A stretch of DNA of 64,000 nt from Ahrensia sp. R2A130 (GCF_000179775.1 NZ_AEEB01000005.1:1-64000), one strand, 5' to 3'. Positions 51,079 through 60,630 are shown, counted from the stretch's first letter. The notes: generated by a model from the sequence alone, not told the origin. Translations and numbers: made by a program.

Positions 51079-52470
51079 ATGACCGATCAACAGCTCGACA
51101 CCATTATTCGCGGCGGCACCGTCGTCACATCTACAGGCACTAGGGTGGCCGATGTTGGAATTGCCGGCGGCCGTATATCAGCAATCGGCACGAACCTGGC
51201 TGACGCTGCAAATATCATAGATGCAACGGGCCTGCTCGTACTTCCCGGCGGGGTCGATACGCACTGCCATATCGAACAGGTGTCCGGTGCGGGGTTGATG
51301 AACGCGGATACGTTCGAAACCGCCGCGCGTTCGGCAGCATTTGGCGGCACCACCTGTACCGTGTCGTTCGCCGCCCAGCACCCCGGCAACCGTATGCGCG
51401 ATGTCGTCGCGGACTATGAAGCGCTGGCGCAAAAAGGTGCTGTGATCGATCACGCGTTCCACATGATCGTGGCGGACACTTCCGGCGAGAACCTCAGCCA
51501 CGACATCCCAGCGCTCATCGCGCAGGGCCACCGATCCATCAAAATCTTCACCACCTATGATAAAGTGCGGCAGGACGATCACGCTATTCTCGACATTCTC
51601 GCAGTCGCCAAGCGCGAAGGTGCGCTGGTGTGTTTCCATGCAGAAAATGACGGGCTGATCCGCCACATGACGGCGAAGTTGCTGGCAGAAGGCAAGACTG
51701 CGCCGAAGTATCACGCAGCATCCCACCCGCGAGAGGCGGAAATCGAAGCCATCGACCGCATGTGCCGCTTTGCAGAATTCACCGGTGCGCGGATCATGAT
51801 CTTCCATGTCTCAACTCGAGAAGGGGTGGAGATCGTGCGCCGTGCGCGGCAACGGGGCGTGCCGGTGGAGGCGGAAACATGTCCGCACTATTTGTTCCAG
51901 ACGGCCGATATTCTGGAGAGCGACAATCCCGCCCGCTTCATGTGTTCACCGCCGCAGCGCACCGAGGACGATCAGGAGGCGCTTTGGGAAGCCTTCGACG
52001 ATGGCACGCTGCAACTCGTCACATCAGACCATGCGCCGTACCGCATGGATGAAAGTGGAAAGTTCGCCAACGGCACCGACTCGCCCTTCAACCGCATCGC
52101 AAATGGTATGCCCGGGCTGGAAGTACGCCTGCCGCTGATGTTCGATGCCATGGTCAGCAAGGGACGAAGCAGTTTGGAAGAGTTCGTGCAGCTCACCGCC
52201 AGCAATCCAGCCCGCGCTTTCGGAATGAGCGACAAGGGCGAAATCGCAGAAGGATACGACGCCGATATTGCACTGTGGGACCCGAAGGCCTCGCACACTT
52301 ATGGCGCTGACGACCTACACGACAATGTCGGCTACAATCCGTGGGAAGGCACGACGGTGACTGGCCTGCCCGTCACGGTTCTGTCTCGCGGGGAGATGAT
52401 CATCCAAGATGAACACTTGCTGGCGGAGGCAGGCAGAGGCAGACGCATTCCAATGAAAGCCTTTAGCTAA
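51079..52470 (+). CDS. Dihydropyrimidinase / D-hydantoinase
   Basis: The enzyme hydrolyses cyclic ureides (dihydropyrimidines, hydantoins) to N-carbamoyl amino acids. The 463-residue protein is an amidohydrolase with the metal ligands visible: H-x-H in GGVDTHCHIEQ, carboxylated Lys in RSIKIFTTYDKV, His in FHAENDG and IFHVSTREGVE, and Asp in SDHAPY. The substrate may be a 5-substituted hydantoin, given the racemase next door, or dihydrouracil. The final gene bases overlap the convergent DMT gene by 8. No carbamoylase gene lies nearby. Confidence 0.92.
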   Translation: MTDQQLDTIIRGGTVVTSTGTRVADVGIAGGRISAIGTNLADAANIIDATGLLVLPGGVDTHCHIEQVSGAGLMNADTFETAARSAAFGGTTCTVSFAAQHPGNRMRDVVADYEALAQKGAVIDHAFHMIVADTSGENLSHDIPALIAQGHRSIKIFTTYDKVRQDDHAILDILAVAKREGALVCFHAENDGLIRHMTAKLLAEGKTAPKYHAASHPREAEIEAIDRMCRFAEFTGARIMIFHVSTREGVEIVRRARQRGVPVEAETCPHYLFQTADILESDNPARFMCSPPQRTEDDQEALWEAFDDGTLQLVTSDHAPYRMDESGKFANGTDSPFNRIANGMPGLEVRLPLMFDAMVSKGRSSLEEFVQLTASNPARAFGMSDKGEIAEGYDADIALWDPKASHTYGADDLHDNVGYNPWEGTTVTGLPVTVLSRGEMIIQDEHLLAEAGRGRRIPMKAFS

Positions 52471-53365
52471 TGGCTCCACGCGATACAGCGTGTTCGCGGT
52501 AAACCACATAAAGGCCTGCGCAAATCGTAATGCCAATGCCGATGGCAGCAATGCCGTTGGGAAGATCGCTGAACACCAAATAACCGAGAACCGTAGCCAC
52601 CGGAATTTCGAGATATTGCATCGGAGCCAGCGTCGCCGACGGCGCAAAACGCAGCGACCATGTCATCAACAAATGCGCGATCGTACCCAACGCACCGATG
52701 GCGAGCAGCAGCGCGGTTTGCGTCCCGTCCGGCATCACCAGCAGGCTGCGCCAATCGAAAAAAATCGAGAATACAGCAAGGCCAACAAGCAACATCGGTA
52801 TTGCCATGAAACCGCTGATCGTTTGCATGGAGATGGGATCGATCTCTTTGGCGATCTTACGGGTCACCAAAATGAACAGCGCAAAATCGACCGCAACGAC
52901 CAAGGGCAGTAACGCAGGCAAACCGACCTCAGCAAAGCTGGGCTGGATGACCAGAAGTGTTCCGATGAAGCCACCAGCGCAGGCCACAAGCCGATGGACG
53001 CCCACCTCTTCATTCAAAACGAAACGCCCAAGAAGCAGCAGGATAAACGGCATGACGAATGCTATGGCGATGGCATCCGCAAGGGGCAGGTACCGCAGCG
53101 ACAGGAACATCGCGCCCACTCCGATAATGTGCAGCAAGGTCCGCAACGCAGTCAGCTTGTAGAGGCGAGGCGACATACCGAACGTCCGTTCGGTAACCAG
53201 AACGACCGGCAGCAGAAATGCAGCCTGCAGCGCGAAGCGAACCAACAGCAACTGCAGAAGCGGTATCGCTGATCCGAGAATCTTCGCGATAGAATCCCCC
53301 ATCGGAGCCAGCACACAAAACCCCAGCATGAGCAGCATTCCCAAAACGGGGCGATCTTGTGTCAT
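52463..53365 (-). CDS. DMT-superfamily transporter (EamA type)
   Basis: This 300-residue membrane protein has ten predicted helices in two EamA repeats. Typical parts include LPLADAIAIAFVMPFILLLL (first repeat) and FAPSATLAPMQYLEIPVATV followed by LGYLVFSDLPNG (second repeat). EamA proteins export or import small metabolites such as amino acids and amines. It converges on the hydantoinase gene. A link to export of a by-product is a guess from position. Confidence 0.9.
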   Translation of the reverse strand: MTQDRPVLGMLLMLGFCVLAPMGDSIAKILGSAIPLLQLLLVRFALQAAFLLPVVLVTERTFGMSPRLYKLTALRTLLHIIGVGAMFLSLRYLPLADAIAIAFVMPFILLLLGRFVLNEEVGVHRLVACAGGFIGTLLVIQPSFAEVGLPALLPLVVAVDFALFILVTRKIAKEIDPISMQTISGFMAIPMLLVGLAVFSIFFDWRSLLVMPDGTQTALLLAIGALGTIAHLLMTWSLRFAPSATLAPMQYLEIPVATVLGYLVFSDLPNGIAAIGIGITICAGLYVVYREHAVSRGAIS

Positions 53366-53488
53366 GGCTAGAGAACCAAAGCGAAATCTTCATGTCACAT
53401 AGACAAGGGATCGCACAGATGTGCAATTCCTACGCGAACCATCTCATCATATCTGTCCTGCAGGATGAGCTTGAACCCTGCGCGTACT

Positions 53489-53506
53489 AACGCCAGACTT
53501 GGCGTT
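53489..53506. promoter_or_regulatory. Inverted repeat before the acyl-CoA synthetase
   Basis: AACGCCA and TGGCGTT form a perfect 7-base inverted repeat with a GACT spacer, 26 bases before the ATG. It could be an operator or an mRNA hairpin near the start site. No T-run follows. Confidence 0.45.
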
Positions 53507-53532
53507 CCCGAAGAAACGCGCGAACGCCATCC

Positions 53533-55035
53533 ATGAACATTGCCTTCTGGCTACACCGCGCCGCGACCCGCTTTGGTGACCGAACAGCTCTCATGGACGG
53601 AGCAGAATCCGCTGGTGACTATCGTGAATTTGCCCAACGTGCAGCCAGTTTTTCAGCATGGTTAGGGAAGCAAGACATAGAGCCGGGGGATCGCATAGCA
53701 ATATTTGCAATCAACTCGCTCGACTATCTCATCGCGCTTTTAGGCATTTGGTGGGCCGGTGCAGCGGCAGTTCCAATCAATGGAAAACTGCACCCGCAGG
53801 AGGCCAATTGGATCATCAAAGACTCCGGCGCAAGCATCGTGTTGGTATCTGGCGGTATGGATCATGAGATCGATCACGAACGCATCTTCGATGTCTCCAA
53901 AATCGACAAAAATGCGCCCATAATACTAACGCCGGTGTCACGTGAGCAACAGGATTTGGCTTGGCTGTTCTACACATCCGGCACGACTGGTCGGCCCAAA
54001 GGGGTGCGCATAACGCACGGCATGTTGGCCGCAATGTCCTTGGGTTATCCCGTCGACGTCGACGAGGTGAAAGCAACAGACATCGCATGTTACGCCGCCC
54101 CCATGAGCCATGGCGCTGGTCTCTATATTCCGGTCCATGTGTTGTTCGGTGCAGCCCATATGGTGCCAAAATCGGGCGGCTTTGATGCAACTGAAATACT
54201 GTCTCTTGCAGCGCAAGCGAAAGCCCAAAACCGTGACCTTCACATGTTCATGGCGCCCACCATGGTGCAGCGCTTTACCAACGCGGCAAAGCAGGCAGAC
54301 GACCGGGCCGAGGGACTGCGCACCATCGTCTATGGCGGCGCACCCATGTACGCTGCCGACCTTGAAGCTGCGCTAGATTGGTTCGGACCAGTGCTGGTTC
54401 AGATCTACGGACAAGGCGAGTGCCCAATGGCAATCTCTTCTTTGTCTCGCGAAGAAATTGCAGACCGCAACCATCCCGACTGGTCGCGTCGAATCGCATC
54501 TGCAGGTCAGGAACAGGCCGCCGTAGAGGTGCGCATCGGTGATGCTGAGGGCAATCCGCTGCCTACAGGCGAGATCGGGGAAATCATGGTGCTTGGATCA
54601 ACCGTCATGCCCGGCTACTGGAACCGTGATCCATTGCCAGACAGCTGGCTCTGGACCGGCGACCGTGGCGAGTTGAGCGCCGACGGGTATCTGACGCTGA
54701 AAGACCGCTCCAAAGACGTCATCATAACCGGCGGCTCCAACGTTTATCCCCGCGAGGTGGAAGAAGCTCTTCTCACACACCCAGCTGTGATTGAGGTATC
54801 GGTCGTTGGCAAACAATCGCGCGAATGGGGGGAAGAGGTCACAGCTTTTGTGGTGGCAAGTATGGACATTGATGCCTCAGCACTAGCCGCCCATTGTGAC
54901 GCCTGTATCGCGAAATTCAAACGTCCAAAAGCATTCTACTTTGTCGGTGCGCTGCCAAAGAACAACTACGGCAAAGTGATGAAAGGCGATCTGCGGGAGC
55001 GGCTGAAAAAGATGAGTGACCCGCAGCGCGACTAA
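53533..55035 (+). CDS. Class I acyl-CoA synthetase / AMP-dependent ligase
   Basis: The enzyme activates a carboxylic acid with ATP and joins it to CoA. The 500-residue protein has the P-loop-like LAWLFYTSGTTGRPKGVRIT, A5-type QIYGQGECPMAI, A7/A8 LWTGDRGELSADGYLTLKDR then SKDVIITGGSNVYPREVEEA, and the catalytic Lys in KNNYGKVMKGDLR. The substrate cannot be read from sequence; size and motifs fit medium-chain or aromatic acids. It is a single gene, divergent from the DMT transporter, and its last four bases overlap the cupin gene. Confidence 0.9.
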   Translation: MNIAFWLHRAATRFGDRTALMDGAESAGDYREFAQRAASFSAWLGKQDIEPGDRIAIFAINSLDYLIALLGIWWAGAAAVPINGKLHPQEANWIIKDSGASIVLVSGGMDHEIDHERIFDVSKIDKNAPIILTPVSREQQDLAWLFYTSGTTGRPKGVRITHGMLAAMSLGYPVDVDEVKATDIACYAAPMSHGAGLYIPVHVLFGAAHMVPKSGGFDATEILSLAAQAKAQNRDLHMFMAPTMVQRFTNAAKQADDRAEGLRTIVYGGAPMYAADLEAALDWFGPVLVQIYGQGECPMAISSLSREEIADRNHPDWSRRIASAGQEQAAVEVRIGDAEGNPLPTGEIGEIMVLGSTVMPGYWNRDPLPDSWLWTGDRGELSADGYLTLKDRSKDVIITGGSNVYPREVEEALLTHPAVIEVSVVGKQSREWGEEVTAFVVASMDIDASALAAHCDACIAKFKRPKAFYFVGALPKNNYGKVMKGDLRERLKKMSDPQRD

Positions 55036-55559
55036 GATCGCGTATCAGCCTCACGGGCAGCACGTCGAAGGTTCTCGGTATAGACCTCACGCTCACCGTC
55101 TTCAGCAGGAAACCACTCGGCAAAGAAATTGCCTGTGAAAGGGCCGGAGTTCGTTTCAAGAAACGCCACTTCACCTTCAAGCGGAATGATCGTGTGCCAG
55201 ACCGGTGTCCGCAGTCGCATCATGATTGCTGCATTTTTGCCCGCCGCATCCAAAATCACAGGCGGCAACAGATCGCCCTCATCCGTAAAGCGCATCACAG
55301 CAAAACGCCCGGACAACGCCATGAATGACTTGCCGGAGCGAAAGTTGATGTGGGGGTGGTCGCAGGATGTAGGCGGTAGCGCGATGATCATCTCGTGAAG
55401 AATATCATCAGCCCCGTGATGCAGGATCAAACGCGCCCGCCCATTGGGAGCAAGCTTGGCCGCAGTGCACACAGCAGCAACTGCCTGAGCAGTCACTGTT
55501 ACGCCATCACCTTCACCGGTGAACACCGATGGATTGACGGTGGTGAAGCCCTCGATCAT
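55032..55559 (-). CDS. WbuC-family cupin
   Basis: WbuC proteins are cupins often found in O-antigen or other glycan clusters; their reaction is not well defined. The 175-residue protein has two cupin metal motifs: CDHPHINFRSGKSFMALSGR (H-x-H and a later E/K region) and a second near RTPVWHTIIPLEGEVAFLET, with NSGPFTGNFFAEWFPAEDGE at the end, as in the family. It is the last gene of the leftward arm, 13 bases after the FkbM gene. Context supports a sugar-modifying role. Confidence 0.82.
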   Translation of the reverse strand: MIEGFTTVNPSVFTGEGDGVTVTAQAVAAVCTAAKLAPNGRARLILHHGADDILHEMIIALPPTSCDHPHINFRSGKSFMALSGRFAVMRFTDEGDLLPPVILDAAGKNAAIMMRLRTPVWHTIIPLEGEVAFLETNSGPFTGNFFAEWFPAEDGEREVYTENLRRAAREADTRS

Positions 55560-55572
55560 TTCGAGCGACCGG

Positions 55573-56598
55573 TCACGCCGTCTTCTTCAGCTCGTTCACC
55601 ATCGTGTTCATCTGCGGGTAGAAGTCCGAGCCGCCACCCAACTCATCACCGAAGATGGTCTTGTAAATGCCACGAGCGCGTTCCCACTGATCGTCCGGCA
55701 CGGTGCGGTAACGACCTAGAAAACGGGCCGCTTTCAGACGAACAACTTGGTAGAGGCGCGTGGCCTGAACATCGTCGCTGTAACCGCCAGCCTCAGCAGT
55801 TTCACGCAGCAGATCGACCGCATAGTCCGGTGCGAAATTGTTGAAGCAGAAGGCTGCCAGTTTCAGGCGCGCGATGGTGTTTTCATCGCCGGAGAACAAC
55901 GCGTCGAGCTGGCTTTCCTTGATAATCCAAACGGCATCCGCATGAACAAGAATGCCATAACGGTGGTTCTCACCCGTCATCGGATCAGGCTTGCGGAACA
56001 GGCCGAGGCGCGGAAAGCCGAAACCTTCGTAGTCGAGGTTCAACAGCACGAAACCCTTGGACTGCAGGTATTGGTCGCTATCGGAAAACAGGCGTTGACC
56101 GTGAAAGCATGGCTGGAAGTTGGTGGATGACCGAACACCCAAAATGCCTTTTTCCAGCATTGTATCGAAACCCTCGATCACATCCTGCTCGGTGCCTTCC
56201 GTGTCGACTTTCAGGAAATCGGGAAAAAGACCAAGGCCGCCAAAAACCGCATCGCCGGTTTCCATGTCGATCTCGAGCGTTTTGTCGATTTCGGCTTGGC
56301 CCGGCTTCAGATGGCGAAAACATTCCGAGGTCAAGTCGGGCTTCAGGCAAGACGACAACCCACGGTGGCGGGTGAGATAGAACTCACGTTTGCCAGCTTC
56401 CCTGTCGAGCGCCTTTTCCTCCACATCATATTTGAACGATGCCGTCTGCTCGTAAATCTGGCGCAAACGCTCGGCTTCTTCCGGGTCCGGTTCGAACGCG
56501 ATGTGGTGCACCGGCGCGTCGTAATTGTTCCAGGTCGGATGGATGCCATAGCGTGCGCCGATATCTGCGGCCACCGTCATATCGTTCAGTTTGGCCAT
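55573..56598 (-). CDS. FkbM-family methyltransferase
   Basis: FkbM-type enzymes add methyl groups, usually to sugar or polyketide oxygens. ATG 56598 (MAKLNDMTVAADIGARYGIH) follows AGGAG and gives 341 residues; a frame with 50 more residues is rejected. The SAM part is short: ADIGARYGIHPTW, HHIAFEPDPEEAERLRQIYE, LEIDMETG, and DFLKVDTEGTEQDVIEGFDT, the FkbM signature. The last 130 residues are helical and go beyond the domain. It overlaps no neighbour and is 23 bases from the C-methyltransferase. Confidence 0.85.
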   Translation of the reverse strand: MAKLNDMTVAADIGARYGIHPTWNNYDAPVHHIAFEPDPEEAERLRQIYEQTASFKYDVEEKALDREAGKREFYLTRHRGLSSCLKPDLTSECFRHLKPGQAEIDKTLEIDMETGDAVFGGLGLFPDFLKVDTEGTEQDVIEGFDTMLEKGILGVRSSTNFQPCFHGQRLFSDSDQYLQSKGFVLLNLDYEGFGFPRLGLFRKPDPMTGENHRYGILVHADAVWIIKESQLDALFSGDENTIARLKLAAFCFNNFAPDYAVDLLRETAEAGGYSDDVQATRLYQVVRLKAARFLGRYRTVPDDQWERARGIYKTIFGDELGGGSDFYPQMNTMVNELKKTA

Positions 56599-56621
56599 GC
56601 AAGGCTCCTTAAATACGGCTG

Positions 56622-57893
56622 TCAGGCCATCGGCTTTTCGTCTTCCGTGCCATCGCGATAAGCGAGGTCCGGCAACGCTCGGTAGAAACGGCCACCAGCG
56701 GCCACAAAATCCTGCTGCCCACTGGCAATAGCGGTGGTGTAACGCCAAGCCAGCACACCGACATCACACGGCATTTCATTCTTCAACTGCGCACCGGTGA
56801 GAACTGGAATATCGCCATGGGTGGAGCGGATGACGTTGGTAAGCGGCGTATCATCAAAGACGGCATCGATAAGATCACCAAGTTCGAAATAATGGATCAA
56901 CGCAGCGCAGCCGACAGAAGCGCCGAAAACAAGACCACGAGCGGTTTGCTCGCGTGACGCTTCCAACCGTTTGCGAATTTCAGCACCGGTGTCTGCGATC
57001 CGTTTGTTGAACGTGTCGAACATGCGGCCATCATAGAAACCGGCTTTTTCTTCTTCAACAATCAATTCAACGACGCTGGCATCAACCGAACGGGGACCAC
57101 CCTTTTTCTGCGCAATGAAGCGGATCGAACCGCCCTTCGGCGCGATGCGTTCGGCACGGATCAACTCAAGACCAACAGCTTCGAAAAAGGTCTGCATCGG
57201 GCGTGTTGCAAAGTAGGAAACGTGCTCGTGATAGATGACGTCGAGCAACATGCGCTCGATCATATCCAGCCCGTATTGGGTCTCCACCACCACGATACCA
57301 TCATCTGCCAGAACCGTTCTCATACCACCGAACAAGCTGTGCAGATCATCAATATTGGCGACAGTGTTGTTGGAAATAACAACATCTGCGCGACCGTGTT
57401 CAGCGGCAATCGTATCGGCAAGATCGGGAGTGAAGAAATCGCCGATTGTAGGAACACCTCGAGCGGTCGCATCGCGCGCAATTCGCTCGGCCGGGTCAAT
57501 GCCCAAAACCTTGGACCCGCCGTGGTCCTTAGCAAGCTGCAAGAGCGACCCGTCATTGGAGCCAATGTCGATAACAAAGCTATCGTCCTTCAGGTCTCCA
57601 CGCTCGACCAACTCACCCATGAAGCGGCCAAAATGCTCACGCAGGCCTAGTGAAATACCGGTTTCGTACTGGAAGTTACGATACTGGAATGCGGGATCGA
57701 CAATTGTTGCGAGTTGCAGATGACCGCAGTCCTCACACTGCCAGCAATCGGCGGGTGCCACATCTTCCACCAATGTGCTTTGGCCGACATTGGGAGACGC
57801 CACGGGTAACGCGGCAAGAGGCACAACCTTGTTCATCCTGCCGCTGTGACAAAGGCGGCATGTGTCACGAAGTGTGTAAAATGATTGGCTCAT
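56622..57893 (-). CDS. Sugar C-methyltransferase-like protein (zinc-binding N-terminus)
   Basis: This 423-residue protein has the three-part plan of NovU/TylCIII-type sugar C-methyltransferases. An N-terminal zinc site contains TCRLCHSGRM and CWQCEDCGHLQLA, then a SAM domain (FVIDIGSNDGSLLQLAKDHG, KVLGIDPAERIARDATARGV, DVVISNNTVANIDDL) and a C-terminal domain (GASVGCAALIHYFELGDLID, AVFDDTPL). Such enzymes methylate C-3 or C-5 of a 4-keto NDP-sugar. ATG 57893 begins MSQSFYTLRDTCRLCHSGRM. It is 4 bases from the Gfo/Idh gene and probably co-translated. Confidence 0.85.
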   Translation of the reverse strand: MSQSFYTLRDTCRLCHSGRMNKVVPLAALPVASPNVGQSTLVEDVAPADCWQCEDCGHLQLATIVDPAFQYRNFQYETGISLGLREHFGRFMGELVERGDLKDDSFVIDIGSNDGSLLQLAKDHGGSKVLGIDPAERIARDATARGVPTIGDFFTPDLADTIAAEHGRADVVISNNTVANIDDLHSLFGGMRTVLADDGIVVVETQYGLDMIERMLLDVIYHEHVSYFATRPMQTFFEAVGLELIRAERIAPKGGSIRFIAQKKGGPRSVDASVVELIVEEEKAGFYDGRMFDTFNKRIADTGAEIRKRLEASREQTARGLVFGASVGCAALIHYFELGDLIDAVFDDTPLTNVIRSTHGDIPVLTGAQLKNEMPCDVGVLAWRYTTAIASGQQDFVAAGGRFYRALPDLAYRDGTEDEKPMA

Positions 57894-57897
57894 AAAT

Positions 57898-58938
57898 TCA
57901 CGCAACCACTGAACGCCACATAGCGTCGATCAGCTTCATATCCTGCAAACAACTCAAAGGCTTATTGCTGGAATCGCTGCCATTTTCCAGACCCGCAACA
58001 AAGTTTTGAGCTTGTCTGGCGAAAGCCCAGTGCGTGTCACCCGTCACAACCTCAACCTCTTGCACTCCGTTGTGGTCGCGACATTCGATGCGTGCATACG
58101 CATTCACATTCAAGGGCGAGGGAATAATCAACGACAAGCGGCCATTGGCAAATGTCACATCAATCTGCTGATCCCAGACACCGGTCCAGACGTGTGCAAC
58201 AACCAGATCGATAGGAACATCACCCACCGCAAACGATGCCCGCTGGGTGTTGGCGGGATCAGCAGAAAAGCGTTCCAACGCCAGATCTTCACCGAACAGA
58301 AAGCGCAACAGATTCACATCGTGGCTCATCACGTTGAGGCAATAGCGATATCCATCGCCTAGTTCGTCCGGCAACCACTCAGGCGTATCAGCAGCCTCCG
58401 GATAACGCACGGCACGACTGCCTTCGCGGCGGAAATGATCGGGCGGATTTACCCCGTAGCGGGCACAAAAATCACGCATGGCGACATGACGAACTTGGCC
58501 AAGACGTTGTGCGGTTGCCGGGTCTTGTAGCATTTCGCGAAACTGCTGAACGCCGGGATCGTGACGCTTCATGAACCCGATTGTCCACGATGCTCTAGCC
58601 TTATCAGCTACACCCGCAAGTGACTGCGCGGCATCCAAAGTAAGCGCCATCGGCTTTTCGGAAAGCACAGGTTTGCCCTTAGCCAGAGCCTCTCGGACTA
58701 CCAGTTCCTGCGCCTTCAACGGTAGGCAGACTATGAGCGCATCGAAATCATCCGTATCCAACAGATCGTGGTAGTCGCTGTAGGATTTCTTGAAGCCATG
58801 CGCCCGCCCAACTTTTTCCAGTAAGCCTGGGTCAGGTTCTGCCAACGCTGTGAGACGAACATTCGACAGAGCTGCCAGCGGGCCGATATGGGCAAGCTGG
58901 GCAATGAAACCGCCGCCGATGATCGCAATGTCAGGCAT
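57898..58938 (-). CDS. Gfo/Idh/MocA-family oxidoreductase
   Basis: These proteins use NAD(P) to oxidise or reduce sugars. ATG 58938 (MPDIAIIGGGFIAQLAHIGP) gives 346 residues, with a GAGG upstream. The nucleotide fold is IAIIGGGFIAQLAHIGPLAA, followed by ALAEPDP. The conserved EKP motif is GKPVLSEKPMALTLDAAQSL. Later parts (RDFCARYGVNPPDHFRREGS, YCLNVMSHDVNLLRFLFGED) contain the active-site His. It is the first gene of the leftward glycan arm. The sugar substrate is unknown. Confidence 0.9.
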   Translation of the reverse strand: MPDIAIIGGGFIAQLAHIGPLAALSNVRLTALAEPDPGLLEKVGRAHGFKKSYSDYHDLLDTDDFDALIVCLPLKAQELVVREALAKGKPVLSEKPMALTLDAAQSLAGVADKARASWTIGFMKRHDPGVQQFREMLQDPATAQRLGQVRHVAMRDFCARYGVNPPDHFRREGSRAVRYPEAADTPEWLPDELGDGYRYCLNVMSHDVNLLRFLFGEDLALERFSADPANTQRASFAVGDVPIDLVVAHVWTGVWDQQIDVTFANGRLSLIIPSPLNVNAYARIECRDHNGVQEVEVVTGDTHWAFARQAQNFVAGLENGSDSSNKPLSCLQDMKLIDAMWRSVVA

Positions 58939-59080
58939 GGCACCCTCGCTTATGATCCCAACCGACATGCAAGTTCGGATGTTACCCGTTTATCAAGGTA
59001 GTAAGTTGGGCCGCTTCGTTGGTGAACATCAAGCCGGGAAACGACAAATAAACGCTTTGCCTCAACATTCCGCTAGCGCC

Positions 59081-60565
59081 TTAAAGCTCCGCCGACGCAC
59101 TCCAGTTGCCACACATCAAATAGGCATCTCCTGAACTGGCAGAAGGGAACACAACGTTGAGAACGAAGGCGGTCTGCGTCAGTTCAGCAACGCCCATACT
59201 GTTGGCGTTGGCATAACCCGCTTGCGGTCCCAGCAACTGCCATTTGCCCGACTGTATCGGGTTTCCTGAATTTGGCGCGTAATAGCTAACGGTGGGGGGA
59301 ACGCGCATACGGCGTGGGAACGAAATTCGCTGCGAGGCAATATTTCCACCCGCATAACAGATGCCCATATGGTAGCCTATGGAGCCGCTATAGTCCTGCA
59401 ACACCTGTCCTTCGCCAAGACTGGTGCAGAAGTACCGTACGCACAACGCAAACTCGATATCTGGATGCCGATCACAAGCCATCCGTGATTGTCCGCCTGC
59501 TACAAGGCTGACACGATCAAACAAGACGGCCCCGGACGGTGCAGACAGTTCAACTGATCCAGACACGCCCGGCGTCACACTGAAGGTCGAGAAACCGAAA
59601 GGTTGGTCTGGCTGAATGTCGGTTGTCGTTCCCTCAACGGTAACGCGCAAAACACCACCCGTCAGACCGGCAACACCAAAGACCAAACTATCGAAACCAG
59701 CCGGGAAGGTTTCAACCGGCTGAACGACAGAGCCAGATGCCAACTCAACGCGACCGGCACCATTGCGCAGAATTGTGCCGCCCGATGCATCACCCTTCCA
59801 TCGATCGTAGCCAAATGTACCGCCCGCAAGCGCACCTCCACCGAAGGACCGCTGGTTGATCCGCATGTCGCTGTTAATCAGCATGTTGTCCGTGTGAGGC
59901 GCCGCTACAATAGTAGCTAACCCTGTCTCTCGATCCACAGTCAGTGCATTGGCCCAATCACCACCTGAAGACCGAACCTTTAGCGCCATATCATCGAGGC
60001 CTGTAAGACCAAGTTCGGCATCTGCCTGAAAACCGGTTTGCCAGATCATGCTAGCGGTGCTTGCCGTATCTTCGCGGTTGATCGCCATGCGGTGCGAGCC
60101 GTCCACATCGTGTGTGAACAATGAATTGTCTGAACCAACAGCAAGGCGAGTGGTCGTGCTTGCCGCAGCATTGAGACCAAGCTGTCCAGTCACACCGCCG
60201 CCGCCATTCCCGCTGCCACTGCCGGATACAAGGTCTTGCCAGCCATTCAATCCAAGAACAATCTGCACGCCTTCGTCAGCGACGTACACGGACCAACCCA
60301 GCTTTGGGGTAAGGAACGTAAAAGCCCCATCTTGAAAAACTGCCAGTTCACCACCGTGGCCTGCAAATTCACCTGCCGCTCCCGTGTCGGGCACCAACCA
60401 GCATTCACCACCGGCAGGCGTGGTAGGTGGCGAAGCAACGATTCTGCTCGCCACAGCAATTTGCGTTAGTGCATCCAACATTCGCAACGCCTCGTTATGC
60501 GTCACGTGCTTCTGGGCCTGGGCGGCGATAATATAGGGGAGTGAGAGAGTGTGTGTCGTTTCCAT
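59081..60565 (-). CDS. DUF2793 fibre-type protein
   Basis: The 494-residue protein starts with a DUF2793 domain: THTLSLPYIIAAQAQKHVTH, NEALRMLDALTQIAVASR and GECWLVPDTGAAGEFAGHGG, FAFLTPKLGWSVYV-type end. A low-complexity linker (GSGSGNGGGGVTG) and then beta-rich repeats follow, ending in a tail-fibre-like C-terminus with GVAELTQTAFVLNVVF. The family occurs in prophage and gene-transfer-agent spike proteins. No other phage gene is nearby. GGAGA precedes ATG 60565. It is alone, between two glycan arms. Confidence 0.85.
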   Translation of the reverse strand: METTHTLSLPYIIAAQAQKHVTHNEALRMLDALTQIAVASRIVASPPTTPAGGECWLVPDTGAAGEFAGHGGELAVFQDGAFTFLTPKLGWSVYVADEGVQIVLGLNGWQDLVSGSGSGNGGGGVTGQLGLNAAASTTTRLAVGSDNSLFTHDVDGSHRMAINREDTASTASMIWQTGFQADAELGLTGLDDMALKVRSSGGDWANALTVDRETGLATIVAAPHTDNMLINSDMRINQRSFGGGALAGGTFGYDRWKGDASGGTILRNGAGRVELASGSVVQPVETFPAGFDSLVFGVAGLTGGVLRVTVEGTTTDIQPDQPFGFSTFSVTPGVSGSVELSAPSGAVLFDRVSLVAGGQSRMACDRHPDIEFALCVRYFCTSLGEGQVLQDYSGSIGYHMGICYAGGNIASQRISFPRRMRVPPTVSYYAPNSGNPIQSGKWQLLGPQAGYANANSMGVAELTQTAFVLNVVFPSASSGDAYLMCGNWSASAEL

Positions 60566-60630
60566 GTCGGCGTCTCCGGGAACAATCATTGCACCCAGAT
60601 TAACCCGGTCTCAAATGGCGGGGATTGATT

